A stretch of DNA of 64,000 bases, from positions 5,579,814-5,643,813 of the forward strand of contig NC_034420.1 of assembly GCF_002078875.1 (NCBI RefSeq). The letters are read 5' to 3'. The position numbers were made by a program, and so were the translations under genes. Every line of letters begins with the position of its first letter. Position 1 is the first letter of the stretch. Shown one piece after another: positions 26,189 to 38,110 of the stretch. Under the pieces are notes generated by a model. That model was not told the DNA's origin, ran no database searches, and saw only the letters and a list, made by a program, of their open reading frames with translations. This DNA is from Numida meleagris. Its lineage: Eukaryota; Chordata; Aves; Galliformes; Numididae.

Positions 26189-28959
26189 GTGTTTTCTCTG
26201 AAAGTTTCTTCTTTGACTCTTTCTTCCAATTATTTCAAAGGTTTTAATGCCAGCTTTTATCTTGACTGGACCAGGTCTAGGTACAGCTGGTTCTAGCTGC
26301 TTCCTTCAAGGAGCTCTGTGTCCTATGGATCTGCAAAAATTTGTTTTTAGAAGCAGTGCCAATCTGGTATGGACGACAAGGCAATTCAAGCAATGGCAGG
26401 ATAGTGTCCATTAGAATGATTATGTAACGAAGCTCTAGTTCAGACAGTCATGCAAAAAAGGTCTCAATTCACAGAGTGGTCTTTTTACAGAGGACTGGAA
26501 TCTAACTGTATCTAAAGAAGGCAATCTCATGAACAGACCTATCTCAATGCTAGAATTAGTAGTCTTTCAAATAATGGTCTCAGTGAAATCACTTCTCTAC
26601 AGCAAGCACAAGAATACATTTTTACTTGACCAGTGCCAGAAAGACAGCTCTCTCATATTTGAGCATCAACTGACAATGCACCAGGAGTCAGCACTCACAA
26701 CAGAAGCAAATGATAAAAACAACCTGAATAGCTCATTTGGGTGCTTTTCAGAAAGCACCTGCACACTCTACAGACTGGTAGGGGAAGGAGGCAAAACCAT
26801 TGCCAGCATTGGAACAAGAATGCAGGTGTCATTAATAGATCGTTGATTCCAGATTATGAGAACTTCACCCGATCCGTGGGTCCTGTAGACCTGAGATTCA
26901 TACGAAGAAGATCTCAAGGGCTCAAAATTGTGATTTTACCCACTGGCAGCTGAGCTTTGGCAACGTTAAGATACTAGTGTGAGCACTGAGCAGATAGTTT
27001 ACAGGTAAATAAAACCTGAAGCTATTTTCAAAGGACACATTTTCATAGGATATAGACGACAGCACATTCTCTGGAGTCCTTCTTCCAGTCCTAACACTAC
27101 AGTGGTATGCGTAAGATTTCCACAAAACTAATTTATTTCCATATTTGCTTTCACACAGTCAATCTTATTCACATCTCACTTTAATTTATGCCATTTTTAG
27201 GCATAAAAATCAAAACAGACAAATACTTTTCAATGTCAGACTATCAGCAGATCAAAGCAAAGACATTCAGAGTATAGCTGTACTGAAAGCAATTTAAAGT
27301 ACTTGCAAGTCATTTGCCTCTTTTATAATACCTTTGAAAAAAAAATCAAGCAGCTTTTGTTTCTCATGTAAACAAATTTATGGTGTTAGTCACAATAACT
27401 CTAAAAATTAAGATTTAGTATTACAAAGTAGATTCAGTCATGTTTTGACTTCAAAGAAATATGTTAGAGGGATATTAGAGTTACCAGTTTTGTTTCCTAT
27501 ACACTGTCACCATCACTGGTGGGATCTTCATAAGGCTTCACATATTCTTCAGAAATTATTTCAGTTTTGTAGACAGATTTACGTTACTGAATGTTTTGAG
27601 TTTTCAAAATCCTGGTATGAACCAGACTTTTAAAAGAAATCTAAACATTTTCATGTAATGCTACACATATAGCAAAGGATGAAGTTTGTATGATATAAAA
27701 ATGGTGCTTCAAGGAAGATACATTAGGGGAAAATATTTTAGCTTCTCTTTGGCTATTAAGTTTAATAACAATCAAATCAAACTTGAAACACAAACACTTC
27801 AGTCTACAGACTGTACACCAAACTCCAACAGTTCTAATTGGCATGGTGTCATGGAGGCAGACTAATAAGGTAACAAGGTATATGCATTTACTGTATACTG
27901 TCTTATGTCGGTTCAGGACTAATGAAACTAAAGTAAACTCAAAACAGCAATGGAAAAGGTTGCATTATGACTCAAATATTTATCAACAAAAAAAGCAGTC
28001 AAGTTTGATTTGATATACAGGAGAAGAAAGATTTTTTTCACAAATCCTATTCTTTAAGAGCTTCAAAGTGCCACATTTTTGATCTTTATATAAATGACCT
28101 TGATAAAATGAATAAATTGAACAAGAGTATCCCCTAGTGGTCAATGAAGGCAATATTTTCTATTTGCTTTAGATCTATTTGCTGTGGAGGTGCTTTGGAG
28201 ATGCTTTGTTTGCCCCTCCACAGAATTCTGTCAAATGCTAAACCTGCACGGTGATATTGTACAAGTACCATACATTCAAGAAATATCATTGTTCTAATGT
28301 TTTATTACACATAACTTTTCCATCTCCACCAAGTTTTAAAACAACATCAAAGGTCTCAAAACAGTTCTATTAAACGTACAATTTTAATATTTGATCTTTT
28401 TACTGAAGGAAATGTGTCTGCCTTAAAATCTTACTCAGAATTTTTAAAGTCTATGAATTGAGTTCAGACAACTGCATTTGACCATGAAAAGAAGAAAACT
28501 GAGAAGATATTCTAAGTAGAAACAAAAGCTAAACCAAAGTGAAAAAAGTGAGGTAGCTCCATTCCCTAAAGGAAGCACAAATCCAAAAGGAAATTATCAG
28601 TGTAAATTCTACAGTGAAAAACAGATTGTTCTTGTAGTTCATTAAACCACTGAAGCCCTACATTACTACACTACCAGTATTCCAAAGTCCACAGGAGTTC
28701 CCCTTGCAGCTCAGTGAACTAAAGACTCCACTGACATAGAGCAAAAGCTGGTGCCAGCCCTAAGGAGCCTACTTGCTACATGTCACCATAGGTGTTATAC
28801 TGAGCCTGGAGGATTTATATCACTAGGGGTAGAGAGGCTAGGACACGTGGGGTTTAACTGGGTAGTTCACACTGACTTCTGCCTTTAGACAGATTTCTGC
28901 CTCAAATTATACCAAAAAAATCTGAAGTGAAAGAAGGAAAGAAGGTAATTGCTTCCCCT
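26189..28959. other. non-coding DNA, nothing recognised
   Basis: AT-rich unique sequence. A 105-codon plus-strand frame (26529-26846) has no recognisable domain and no splice context. No repeat family was identified. Confidence 0.5.
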
Positions 28960-28971
28960 CCCCCCCCCCCC
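28960..28971. repeat. short poly-C tract
   Basis: A run of about 12 C residues, preceded by a further C-rich stretch. Low-complexity sequence with no other assignment. Confidence 0.85.
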
Positions 28972-31900
28972 GAATACACTGTTGCTATTTCTAACATTTT
29001 GAAAAGTTGTTCAAAACAGCTTTCATTTATTTTAAAAACAGTTATGGAACTTCAAGTTTAAAAAGACAAAGTCATTTGTGTGGTCCAGAAGATTATCAAG
29101 AAGAGATGGAGCACATTTGTACAGACAGTGCAGCTCCTGATTGCTGGCACTCACCAGCTCTGAACAAGGTGCCCAAGCACAACCTGGCCCATCCCGCTGA
29201 CGAGGAAAGCTGGGTTCTGAAGGTGCCCTTCCACAGCAGTGGATGACAATACAACTTGCATGTTTTGCTTTAAAGCAAAACCTTTAATTCTCATTCCATA
29301 TTGTTCTACTTGAGAAGAGTACATCTGTGAATTAAATACTTTAATTAATTTTCCTGTTTCATGCTTTGCATAAGAATTATATTGGAGTTATGTAACATTT
29401 TCTGTACCACATTTAAGCTGAACTACCTAGTCAACTGTTACAGAGGACTGGTCCTAGAGTGAGAGACCATTTACTTGGATGAACATGTTCTTCCCAGGTT
29501 CTAAAGAACCAGTACCGTGGACACAACAGGGCTAGAGAACACAAGCAAGGAAAAACATTGCTGCAGCCACGAGTAATGCTGCAGAGTAACTGCACTGACA
29601 AGAATAGGATTTGACTCCCTCTTACCACTGAGAAATAGTGCAAGTAAGCGGTATTTCAGAGAAGTATCGCTATTGCCACCCACCAGATAGTTTGATCTTA
29701 ATTATGTAAGACCTTATGAATCCCAGAAGAGAAAGACACTAGTCACTCAATCTGGAACTCTAGAAGTAACAGACAACATCATTTTAATTGCCTTTTTTTT
29801 TCTGTGAATATTTATTGTTAATTAACAAGAGGTACATAAACTCCACAAGAAACTAAATGCTTTGCTGTTAGAAGCTAGTTACAGTGCCACTCATTAAATT
29901 CATAGTTCAGGAACCTTCAAGATGTTCATCTCTACTGTGATGCAAGTAATTATTTGCTACTTCTCTATTTGTTACAGATGAAGGAAATAACATTTTTCAG
30001 TAGCTCCTATGGAATTATGCTCTTTGTTCAATACCTTTAATGGACCGAAACACAACTTTTATTCAAAGCCAAGTAGAACTTGAAATGATTCCAAAACACT
30101 GCTAATTTACTGCAAATGATTCGCCGGGCCCAGTTACAAACTAGAGTAAACCCACCCTAGCTCACTATTCTTAATAGAGAGATGTATTTCCAGATACAAT
30201 AGAAGATATCAGTTAAAGCATCTCAGCATACTTTCAGCATCTGACACGGGCAGAGGTACTGAGTGTTGCACAAGGCTATGACTGGCATGTCTTCCAGCAT
30301 ACCTGTTCCCTACATTAAGTGCAAAGTGGGCATACACAACAGGCAGCATTCTTAAGAGCCAAACTGAAACCTAGAACTCTATTCATTACAAACATTCCAC
30401 ATCTCTTCTCCATCCAAATTGATCTTGCCACACTGCTGGTATATGCACACACAGCACTTGTACAAGCTACTTAAAGTTTCCAGCTGCTAGAAGAGAGGAT
30501 CATGCAACAACCTACCACTTTGTTCCCTGTTCTCTGCTGCTGCTTAGGCTGATGTAGGGAAGAAAAACAGAGTTCCTGCAAAGCACAGAAAAGTGTCAGG
30601 GGTTACAAAAAACTCCTCTTCCATTAGGGGCATAAGAGGAAGGCTTTGGGGTACAAATCCGGGGTCAAATTATTCTGGGTTGATAGAAGCTGCACATCTA
30701 GAAATCCATGCTGTGGCTGAATCTCACTTTCTGATCCCACTGGCAGTGATAAATCTACTACATCTGTAGCATTGCAGAATACACACCAAGGAGAGATTTA
30801 ACAAATTAACACCAGAGATAGATAACACAAGAGAAGTTGAAATGAAGAATTAGAGTTTTATTTGGAAAAAAGAGCACAGTAGGTATTTTCTTTGCAATTC
30901 GACCCATGACTGTTTTTTCCTAAACCTTTGCCATTTCGGTTGTTTTGACTCCCTCGAAGTAAAGTTCAGTACTATGCCTCCAACCAAAATGGCTTTGCAG
31001 TATTTCTCCTGATGGTACCTGAAAGGTGCCAAATCCTGTGCACATTCATCCCACTACAACCAATGGCCCCAGCCACAGCTCATGCCAAGCACAAGCTTGA
31101 TAAAGAGCAGCACGTAAGGGTTCCCCTGCATAATATGGAACGCCACACAAAGCGTGCAAGAAGGGCAAGCATCAGCTGCTTCAAATACCGCTGTCATCTT
31201 TCCAACACAATTCTCCCTATGCAAATGATGAATTACGCACTATTCATCTCTCAGTTGATTAAAAGCACTTGTCAATTAATTGCCAGCAAATAATGGCAAT
31301 AAAATGAATCTGTACACACAAATATCTATATTCCCTGATAAGTGCATCAGAGTCTTTCCCTCACCTCTCATGAGTTACACGTATTGCTGCTGGAACCAGA
31401 ATAACTTCAGAAAGGACACACAAGGAATCTCTAGTTCCCATTAGTTAATATTCAGCCTCCACGTCCTCTGCTAGATTGGTCCTCATCAATTCTTGGCCTC
31501 TTTTCTTGACTCTGAGATACAACAGAAAAGCCCACATCCCATACCCACAAGTACACTCCTGTTTGTGGAGAGTGATGAGAGTTATGTTCATGTAAGGTAC
31601 TCATAAACGAATGGCATGAGACCAAGTAAGAATAACACAAGAAGCAGGTTACTAGAATTTCTTGGTAGTTCAGCATTTTGTGTGATGTGAATGAAGATCA
31701 TTAATGACTTTCAATTTTAAGTTTCAGTTATTTACTATCTTGAAATACCTCATGGCAGGGATATCTAATTTTGACTGAAAAGAACGAGGAAGTGCCTGTC
31801 AGACAGCATGGGAACAACAGCATCACCATCATCTCATGCAGCAGCAGTCCACAGTCATAGAAATATTCAATTCCAACTCTCCAAAAAATAAAGCAAGCCA

Positions 31901-34155
31901 ACCTCCCACTAATATTAGTAGTTTTACAAACATTAGTTGAAAATGATTTTTTCTTTGTCATGCCTTAACTGCATGTTACTCTTCTGGTCTTGTTTCCTTC
32001 ACTCATTTACAGGCCAAATGCAGTGGGGAGGCTGACAATGAACTTAAACTGTTTAGGTCAGGTTGATCAGTTGCTTTATAAGTCTGCAACCTTGTGCAAA
32101 GTGTTTTTAGCAGGTTTTACCAGGAAAGATGACCTTAAAAATAACATTGAGGTTATTTCAGCCCACTGAGTCACTGTTTATTTATAACTACTGTAAATAC
32201 CTAACCTTCCTTCTTAAAGGTTGATGCATTAGCACAATTTAAATGAATATGAAAGCATTTTGTCTCTAATTGATCTCAAGGATCACTAGAAATATTACAC
32301 AATTAAACAATATAGTATCTCACGCAAATTTAAAACAAGAAAGCATTATCTCACAATAGCTCTACCTGAAAGGAAATGATGCCAGGCGCTTTTAACTCTT
32401 GGTTTATCACAACTTGAGACTAGACATGACTTTCAGTCATTTTGTTTTCATTTTTAGGATTTTTTTTTAAACTAGTTTTTATGAGATATTCCTGAGAATA
32501 AAAATTTCAACACTAGTGAAGTGATAAACTTCCCCATCTGAAGAGTAACAAGTTCTCCTGTGACTGTCATTTACAAACATGCTGATAGTCTTAATGCAAG
32601 TAAGAGAACAATACTAAATCCAAAGGTATTGCTGCCTCCACTAGCCACAATTAAACTGGCTGAGGAACCAGCGGCAGCTGATCTATGATAGCAGACAATT
32701 TATGCTACAGGATTTATCATCTTTGAAACATTTTGCAGCTCCTGTCGAGCTCTGTTCTGCCCAAGAGCCTTATTCATAGCTAGCAGGTGTATCTGACTGT
32801 ACTATACCCACTGCTTTCCTCCTGTGGGTTGCCAGAAGGGCCCTAGAACAGGCACAGTAGCTCTCAATACCTACTACAAAATACTTAGCACAGAGTGGCA
32901 CTGACTAGGTCATGGACGCACCATTCATGAAAAAAATAATTGAACTGAAAGAGAATCATGGTACACCAATAGAGTTTCTTTTTTCTTTTTGAAAAAATCA
33001 GATTCCAAGGATCCCAGATTCCAGTGCCTCAGTGCTGCATAAAATGCATATTCAGATTTGATGTTGCCTACAAGTTCTCACAGCCATCATCAGTTACTGA
33101 TCTTGCTTTTTCAAGTTCACAGCTGCTTCCTGCAGTACCATTTTTGCCAAACCTTGCTACATTGAAGAGCAAAGCTGCCTAGCTCTCCCAGCTCTGGGGA
33201 GGAATCCCTTCTCACATTCAGCATGTTTACTTCCATGTTGAGTTGTAATGCGATCATTACTCATACTAATTGCATTATTTTTATCATGATATAACAAATT
33301 GCATCTAGAAGTTTAAATAGATGGTCACAATGTGTAGCCAATTTTACTGATGTTTCAGATACAAAAATCTAAGCTGCGCTTCAGTGTAAAATTGAGTTCC
33401 TCTTCTTTGATACCATCTGTGATCATATCTGCAGGTGTTAATTACTCTTTTGATAAGACCAAAACTAATCCCATTAAGGCTAACAGTAGGAATGCAGACT
33501 ACTGCAACTTATTACCAAGGTCCCAAAGTGTAAAAAGATACCTTGTCCCCTTTTTACTCTCCAAATAAAATGGTTTAACATCAGCACAGTGTCCAATTCC
33601 CAAAGGACATTATTAACTCAGGCCTGCAGCATTAAATAAGTCAGATACCAGGTGAGACAGAATTAGAATAGACAAATTAATCAGAGGATGCATAGTACAA
33701 TATTCAGCTGAACCTACCTACATTCATATTACTTCCAGAATTTAGAGAAAAGTTGCAGTCTAGTGACAAATTCACTTTCTTCTGCACAGGCCAGGAGTTA
33801 GTTGACAAATGTGCACTGAATCCACCAGTCACTAATACAATTAACAAATTGCTGCCCAGTATTAGCACTTCAAGATGCTTGGTAGTTTGAGATTCACATG
33901 GCCTATATAACTGTTTTCACTGCAAAAAAATCTATTTGCATGCATGTTTCACTGTGACCTGTTTATAGCCTAGTTGCTTTGTTCATCTTTAAACACTGGT
34001 ATTTAATTTGCTTGATAGCTTGTCTTACTATGTTTTTGAACATAAATATTTCAACACCTACCAGGAAAATTTTGCCTCATGAAGTATACTCATCCCCTAC
34101 CACTTCACACCCAACCACTGCACTGTCTCACAGATCTAGGTCTATTCCAGATCTA
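28972..34155. other. non-coding DNA with a possible conserved patch
   Basis: Mostly unique AT-rich sequence. The stretch at 32100-32300 has a dense mix of TTTATAACT, TGATGCATTAG and TAATTGATC words that resembles conserved enhancer DNA, but only by texture. Open frames here are short and unrecognised. The region 30590-30780 is somewhat GC-richer and may be an eroded repeat that I cannot name. Confidence 0.45.
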
Positions 34156-34590
34156 CGAGGGCTGCTCCAAACACAATCTATCTTACTTTATTTCGTTGGC
34201 ACATGAAGTCAGAGGCAGATGTTGGTAGTAGAGGTTGAACCACCCAAACAATGTTCCATTATGTTCTGTTGCTGTGTGACAGATGGCAGCAGAGGGGCAG
34301 GCTGACATGGAAGTACAGACAGAGCAAAGGTGTAGAACTGAGTTTTTCCATGTGGAAAAAATGGCATCCATTGACATTCATCAACACTTGCTGAACACTG
34401 ATGGAGACCTAACAGAGGATGTGAGCACAGCGAGGCAGTGGGTGGTATATTTCAGCAGTAGCAACAGAGAGTTGTCTCTGCCGGGGTAGGCCTCTTTTTT
34501 TTTTTTTAATTTGTTTTTTAAAATGAGCATGACATGCAGGCTCTCATTTATTGCTAGCAAAACTGCATAGTATCCATGGAAATAAATAGG
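34156..34590 (+). mobile_element. Galluhop-type mariner copy, internally deleted
   Basis: The left end carries the mariner terminal word 'gggctgctccaa' (34159-34170), with a TA dinucleotide at 34154-34155 as expected for mariner targets. The interior matches the chicken Galluhop element as I remember it: the 'gctgtgtgacagatggcagc' block near 34271-34290, the transposase start region near 34360, and 'tccatggaaataaatagg' near 34573-34590. The middle and 3' coding parts are missing, and a T-rich insertion (34494-34520) interrupts it. It is non-autonomous and dead. The opposite-strand second copy at 36711-37265 shares the same blocks in reverse. Confidence 0.85.
34283..34489 (+). pseudogene. mariner transposase N-terminal remnant
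   Basis: This 68-codon frame lies wholly inside the mariner copy. It retains the N-terminal DNA-binding part of a mariner-type transposase: an 'MASIDIHQHLL' segment with the following 'DVSTARQWVV' helix-turn-helix-like stretch (about residues 27-55) that in the family binds the terminal inverted repeats. The catalytic DD34D domain is absent, so it cannot be an active transposase. The frame opens upstream of the usual start and ends where the element has been interrupted. It could encode a DNA-binding-only peptide if expressed, but nothing in the sequence indicates expression. Confidence 0.7.
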
Positions 34591-34640
34591 CCACTCTGAA
34601 AGTAATGCTTCCTCTGTAAATTGAAACTAGCTTCTCATTC
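34589..34640 (+). repeat. mariner-like terminal repeat in unexpected orientation
   Basis: Directly after the first mariner copy, 'ccactctgaaagtaatgctt' (34591-34610) reads like the start of another mariner terminal repeat on the plus strand, rather than the complementary end expected to close the first copy. It may be the 5' stub of a second copy joined tail to head, or the result of an internal inversion or recombination. Confidence 0.5.
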
Positions 34641-34917
34641 ACCCAAATCCTTTATTCTAGGCATTGAAAGTAGTTTGATAACCTTACTTTTCATCAAGAC
34701 AGACAGTACAATTTACCACTGTTTATTAATCAGGGCAAAATTGAGACGGGGAGCCAGACCCACATCAAGGCAAGCTGAAACCCAGAAGAATTAAGTGCAA
34801 TGGTCTTCCTCTTTCAAAACCTTCTCCCATGCTCAAGGAACATACAAGTTCAAAAACTGAAATATCATCAGAAGAGGAAAGCATTGGCTACACACTGAAG
34901 TAGGAAGAATTATATGA
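34641..34917. other. spacer, nothing recognised
   Basis: Short unique stretch between the mariner pieces and an old CR1 fragment. No gene or repeat is supported. Confidence 0.5.
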
Positions 34918-35190
34918 TAGCTGGAGTTGGAATAGACCCCTGGAGTCCCGTCACTGGCTCAGAGCAGAGGCAGCTCAGCAGATGGCTCAGGGTGGTCCTG
35001 CTGGCTCTTGAACATCTCTGTGGATGGAGATCCTAGAGATTCTGAATTATCTCTTCCAGAGTTTCCAATAAGAGAGGTTTATGTTTAAATGGAGTTCCTT
35101 GTACTTTAGTTTGTGCCAACATTGCCTCTCGCCCTGTGAGTCTAGCTCTATCCTCCCTACGCGCACAGACAAGTTTCAAATAGATATCAC
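34918..35190 (-). mobile_element. old CR1 LINE fragment
   Basis: The plus strand reads as the complement of the CR1 3' region in the expected order: 'gttggaatagacccctgga' (near 34927), 'ggctcagggtggtcctgctggc' region (34982-35005), 'tggatggagatcc' (near 35022), then 'ggagttccttgtactttagtttgtgcc' region (about 35090-35116) and 'attgcctctcgccctgt' (near 35120). The element is on the minus strand, heavily diverged, 5'-truncated, and has small gaps (around 35045-35080). The terminal octamer repeat is not visible. It sits between the two mariner copies. Confidence 0.8.
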
Positions 35191-36710
35191 ATTTATCACT
35201 GAGGTTATCTGTTTATTAGCTCGTTACTTCAATGTAAATGTTAAAAATTCACTCATGATATTGTAGAAATCTCAGACCAAAAAAAGTGCTATACTGCTCC
35301 TCCTCACCAAAATATTTCCCTCTCTCCTAAGCAAAATTACAGTAACTGACAGGATTTTCTTGAATAATGAAGCTTCATCAGAAGTTCAAAAACAATAACC
35401 ACATATGTAATGTTGAAAACCACATTCAGCTGGGCATTGCCCTCCTGCCACTCTGAGCCAGACGGCATACTCAAGAGTAAATTGAACCAAATATAATTAT
35501 CAGCCAAGCAAGAGGTCTTTGGTGAACTGCGTAGACTGACCAAAACTAATGAAACAGTCTCCCTCAGAATTAAAACAACTATTTATCTTGGCTAAACTCT
35601 GAAAAAAAGTATTTGAGAAAAACTATTATGTTTCTTTTTTAATGTTGCATAAGACTTTACAGGTAAGATATCTGAATGTGCACTGCCATCACTAAAGCAC
35701 TCCAGAAAGGGAACAAAGCAGACCTCAATTTTCATCTCTACAGTTTTCCTCAATAACTAATACATTTTTGCATTCAGGGGAATGGAAAGGCATTGGCTGA
35801 TGTATCCAGGAATAAATCTACAGAAGCGATGTCAAAGTCCTTTTCCTTTGAAGCATCTGAAACCTGAAAATAACTGCAGGATGTCCAGGATGACAACTTC
35901 CCTGATTACTACGCATGCATCACGTAACACTAAAGATGTTTGCATTCATTTTGGCACAACTAGCATGGTGTAAAACACAGACAAAAAAAACCTGTTAATT
36001 GGCTAGTTCAAATTCACTTTTACTTCGTATCACACAAGCATCCTGAAATATTATTGTACAGAAATGAATGCCATGACAAGTGCTCCAGAACATCCAAGAG
36101 GTCATTTTCTGATAAATGCTCTGTGAGACATGCAATACACAGAAAAGGATCCCAGATAAGGTTTGCTCAGGAAAGCAGCAACAGCACACCAAATAGATAA
36201 ATAATAAAAATTTAAAAAAAAAAGGGCTTTTAGATTCATCTTCCCTGCATTCTTCTTACTCTTTCCCTTTTGCTTCTTTCCCTGTATCTTCTATAGAAGC
36301 ATTATCAACTGAGTTGAGTGTTTCGGGTATTATGAAATTAAATCCTCTATTCGCATATATCAACTGGAGTACCAAAACTCTCACAACTGCTTGAGATTCC
36401 CAGCACTTTCTCCAAAACAGTAAGATTTGCCAAAGACTTATGCCATTTTGAGAAAGAACACTGCAAAATCATAAGTGCTTTTACTTTCCCAGGGATAACG
36501 TGCAGGAAACTAGCACACAACAGTGTAGTAAGGAGCTGTCAAAGACAGATCAGCTATGGTTAGGTTTCAGGATGCACAAGTCCTCACCTTATTTTCAAAC
36601 TTCTATGGAGACCACCACCAGTAGATGTTTATCACGTTTCTATACACCCCAATCACTGATGGCTGTACTTGGAAGTTTTTGATACCATTATAAGCAGTGT
36701 GCCTATTTTC
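35191..36710. other. non-coding DNA, nothing recognised
   Basis: AT-rich unique sequence between repeats. It contains only short open frames without recognisable products. Confidence 0.5.
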
Positions 36711-37265
36711 AATTTACTCCAAAATGTAATGCCTCCTATTTATTTTCATATCAATAGACACAGAGCAGAATAACACTATTTGATAGAGCAAATTGTCAGC
36801 TACAAAACACCATTTTTCAGAGTCACCACCAGTAGCTATGCTTTTTTTTTTTCTTTGCCAGTGATGAACAAGAACCCGCATCCCATGCTCATAACCTCTG
36901 CACCAGCAGAGGTGATCCACTGCCTCTGTCACCACTGCTGAAATGCACCACCCACTGCCTCACTGTGCTACATCCACTGTTTGGTCTCCATCAACGTTCA
37001 GCAAGTGTCAATGAGTGTCATCAAGTGCCATTTTTTTCCCATCCCCCTCACGGAGGAATTCAATTCCTCACCTTTGCTTCATACACACTTCATGTCAGAC
37101 ACCATTCTGTCAGACTGCCCCTCTGCTGCCATCTGTCACACAGCAACAAAATGTAACTGAATTTTGGTGGGAAAGTTCCACTTCTACTGCCATCCCACCA
37201 ACATCTGCCTCCTGTTGTGGGCAGTCATAATGCACTAAGAGGTATTACTTTTGGAGCAGCCCTTA
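36711..37265 (-). mobile_element. Galluhop-type mariner copy, nearly end-to-end
   Basis: Both terminal inverted repeats are visible: 'actccaaaatgtaatgcctc' at about 36715-36734 and its complement 'ggtattacttttggagcagc' at 37241-37260, followed by cc and a TA (37264-37265). The interior is the complement of the first copy: 'gccatctgtcacacagcaac' (about 37126-37145) and a coding remnant with premature stops. At about 0.55 kb it is far shorter than an autonomous mariner (about 1.2-1.3 kb), so the catalytic part has been deleted. A 73-codon minus-strand frame (36714-36935) is a translation of element sequence through the terminal repeat and is not a host gene. Confidence 0.88.
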
Positions 37266-37859
37266 TGTTTGACAGTGCCTACAAGATATGGACCTTATGC
37301 ACTTTAAGCATTAGCTAAACCGATAATACTTAAGATACATCTCTGACCACCTATCTAGTTAAGGTCTTAAAAACATAATTCCTTTAAGGAACTTCACGCA
37401 AGGCAATTGGTGTGGTGTTCTCTGTATTAACCCCCCACTCTTATGGTAAGCACAAGTTATCATATCATCACAGGGAGGCACACGTTTTGCTTCATTCAAT
37501 TGAACTACATTTTACTATGGATATCATGACTACTATCAGCTTCCAGTCTGCTGCAGAGGCCTCCCAGATTCACATAAAATTAAGCACTAGTTGTGCTGCT
37601 TAACAGAAATGAGGTCTTCACCATTAGAATTACATTTATTTTTTAAATAAAGGAATAGAAGATCTGCAGTCCTCTGCTATGGTTATTTTACAAAGAATTA
37701 AGGTAATTAACATTGTAATCCTGAAACTGTAACAGGACCAAAAATCTCTAGGATGACATTTTCTCAATCCATCGATTAAAGTGGGTTTTATTTGAAGGAG
37801 TGATTTAATTTTTAATGGATCAATGCAACAATAAAACAAGCTGGAAATCCCTTATTTTT
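37266..37859. other. non-coding DNA, nothing recognised
   Basis: AT-rich unique spacer. Short open frames only, and no repeat identified. Confidence 0.5.
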
Positions 37860-38110
37860 CCTCATTCTTCTCTTCAAATCTCCGTCTGTAATTGTTTTCC
37901 TCAGCTTTTGTTAGGTCCTCTGGGTCTGCAGGGCCAAAGCAAGCACATTTTCATTGGGTCATAAACCCTGACTAAATGACAGTTAACCCCAGTGGCCAAC
38001 TTGCTGAGAAAGGGTCACAAAAACATTTATAATTCATGAGTAGTATGTTTGAATGCATTTCAAGCATTGTTTATGCCCTGTGGCAGTTTTATAGCTCTTC
38101 ACAGGAAAAC
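37860..38110. promoter_or_regulatory. candidate conserved non-coding element
   Basis: Complex unique sequence with closely spaced motif-like words: TGTAATTG (37888), TGACTAAATGACAG (about 37969-37982, AP-1/MEIS-like), ATTTATAATTCATGAG (38025-38040) and TGTTTATG (38069). No open frame or repeat accounts for it. The interpretation as an enhancer-like element is by texture only. Confidence 0.28.

Noticed and set aside
26529..26846. 105-codon plus-strand open frame
   Set aside because: It is unrecognised, with no flanking splice signals or start context, and an overlapping second frame is also open.
36714..36935. 73-codon minus-strand open frame
   Set aside because: It is a translation of the mariner copy, including its terminal inverted repeat, and not a host gene.
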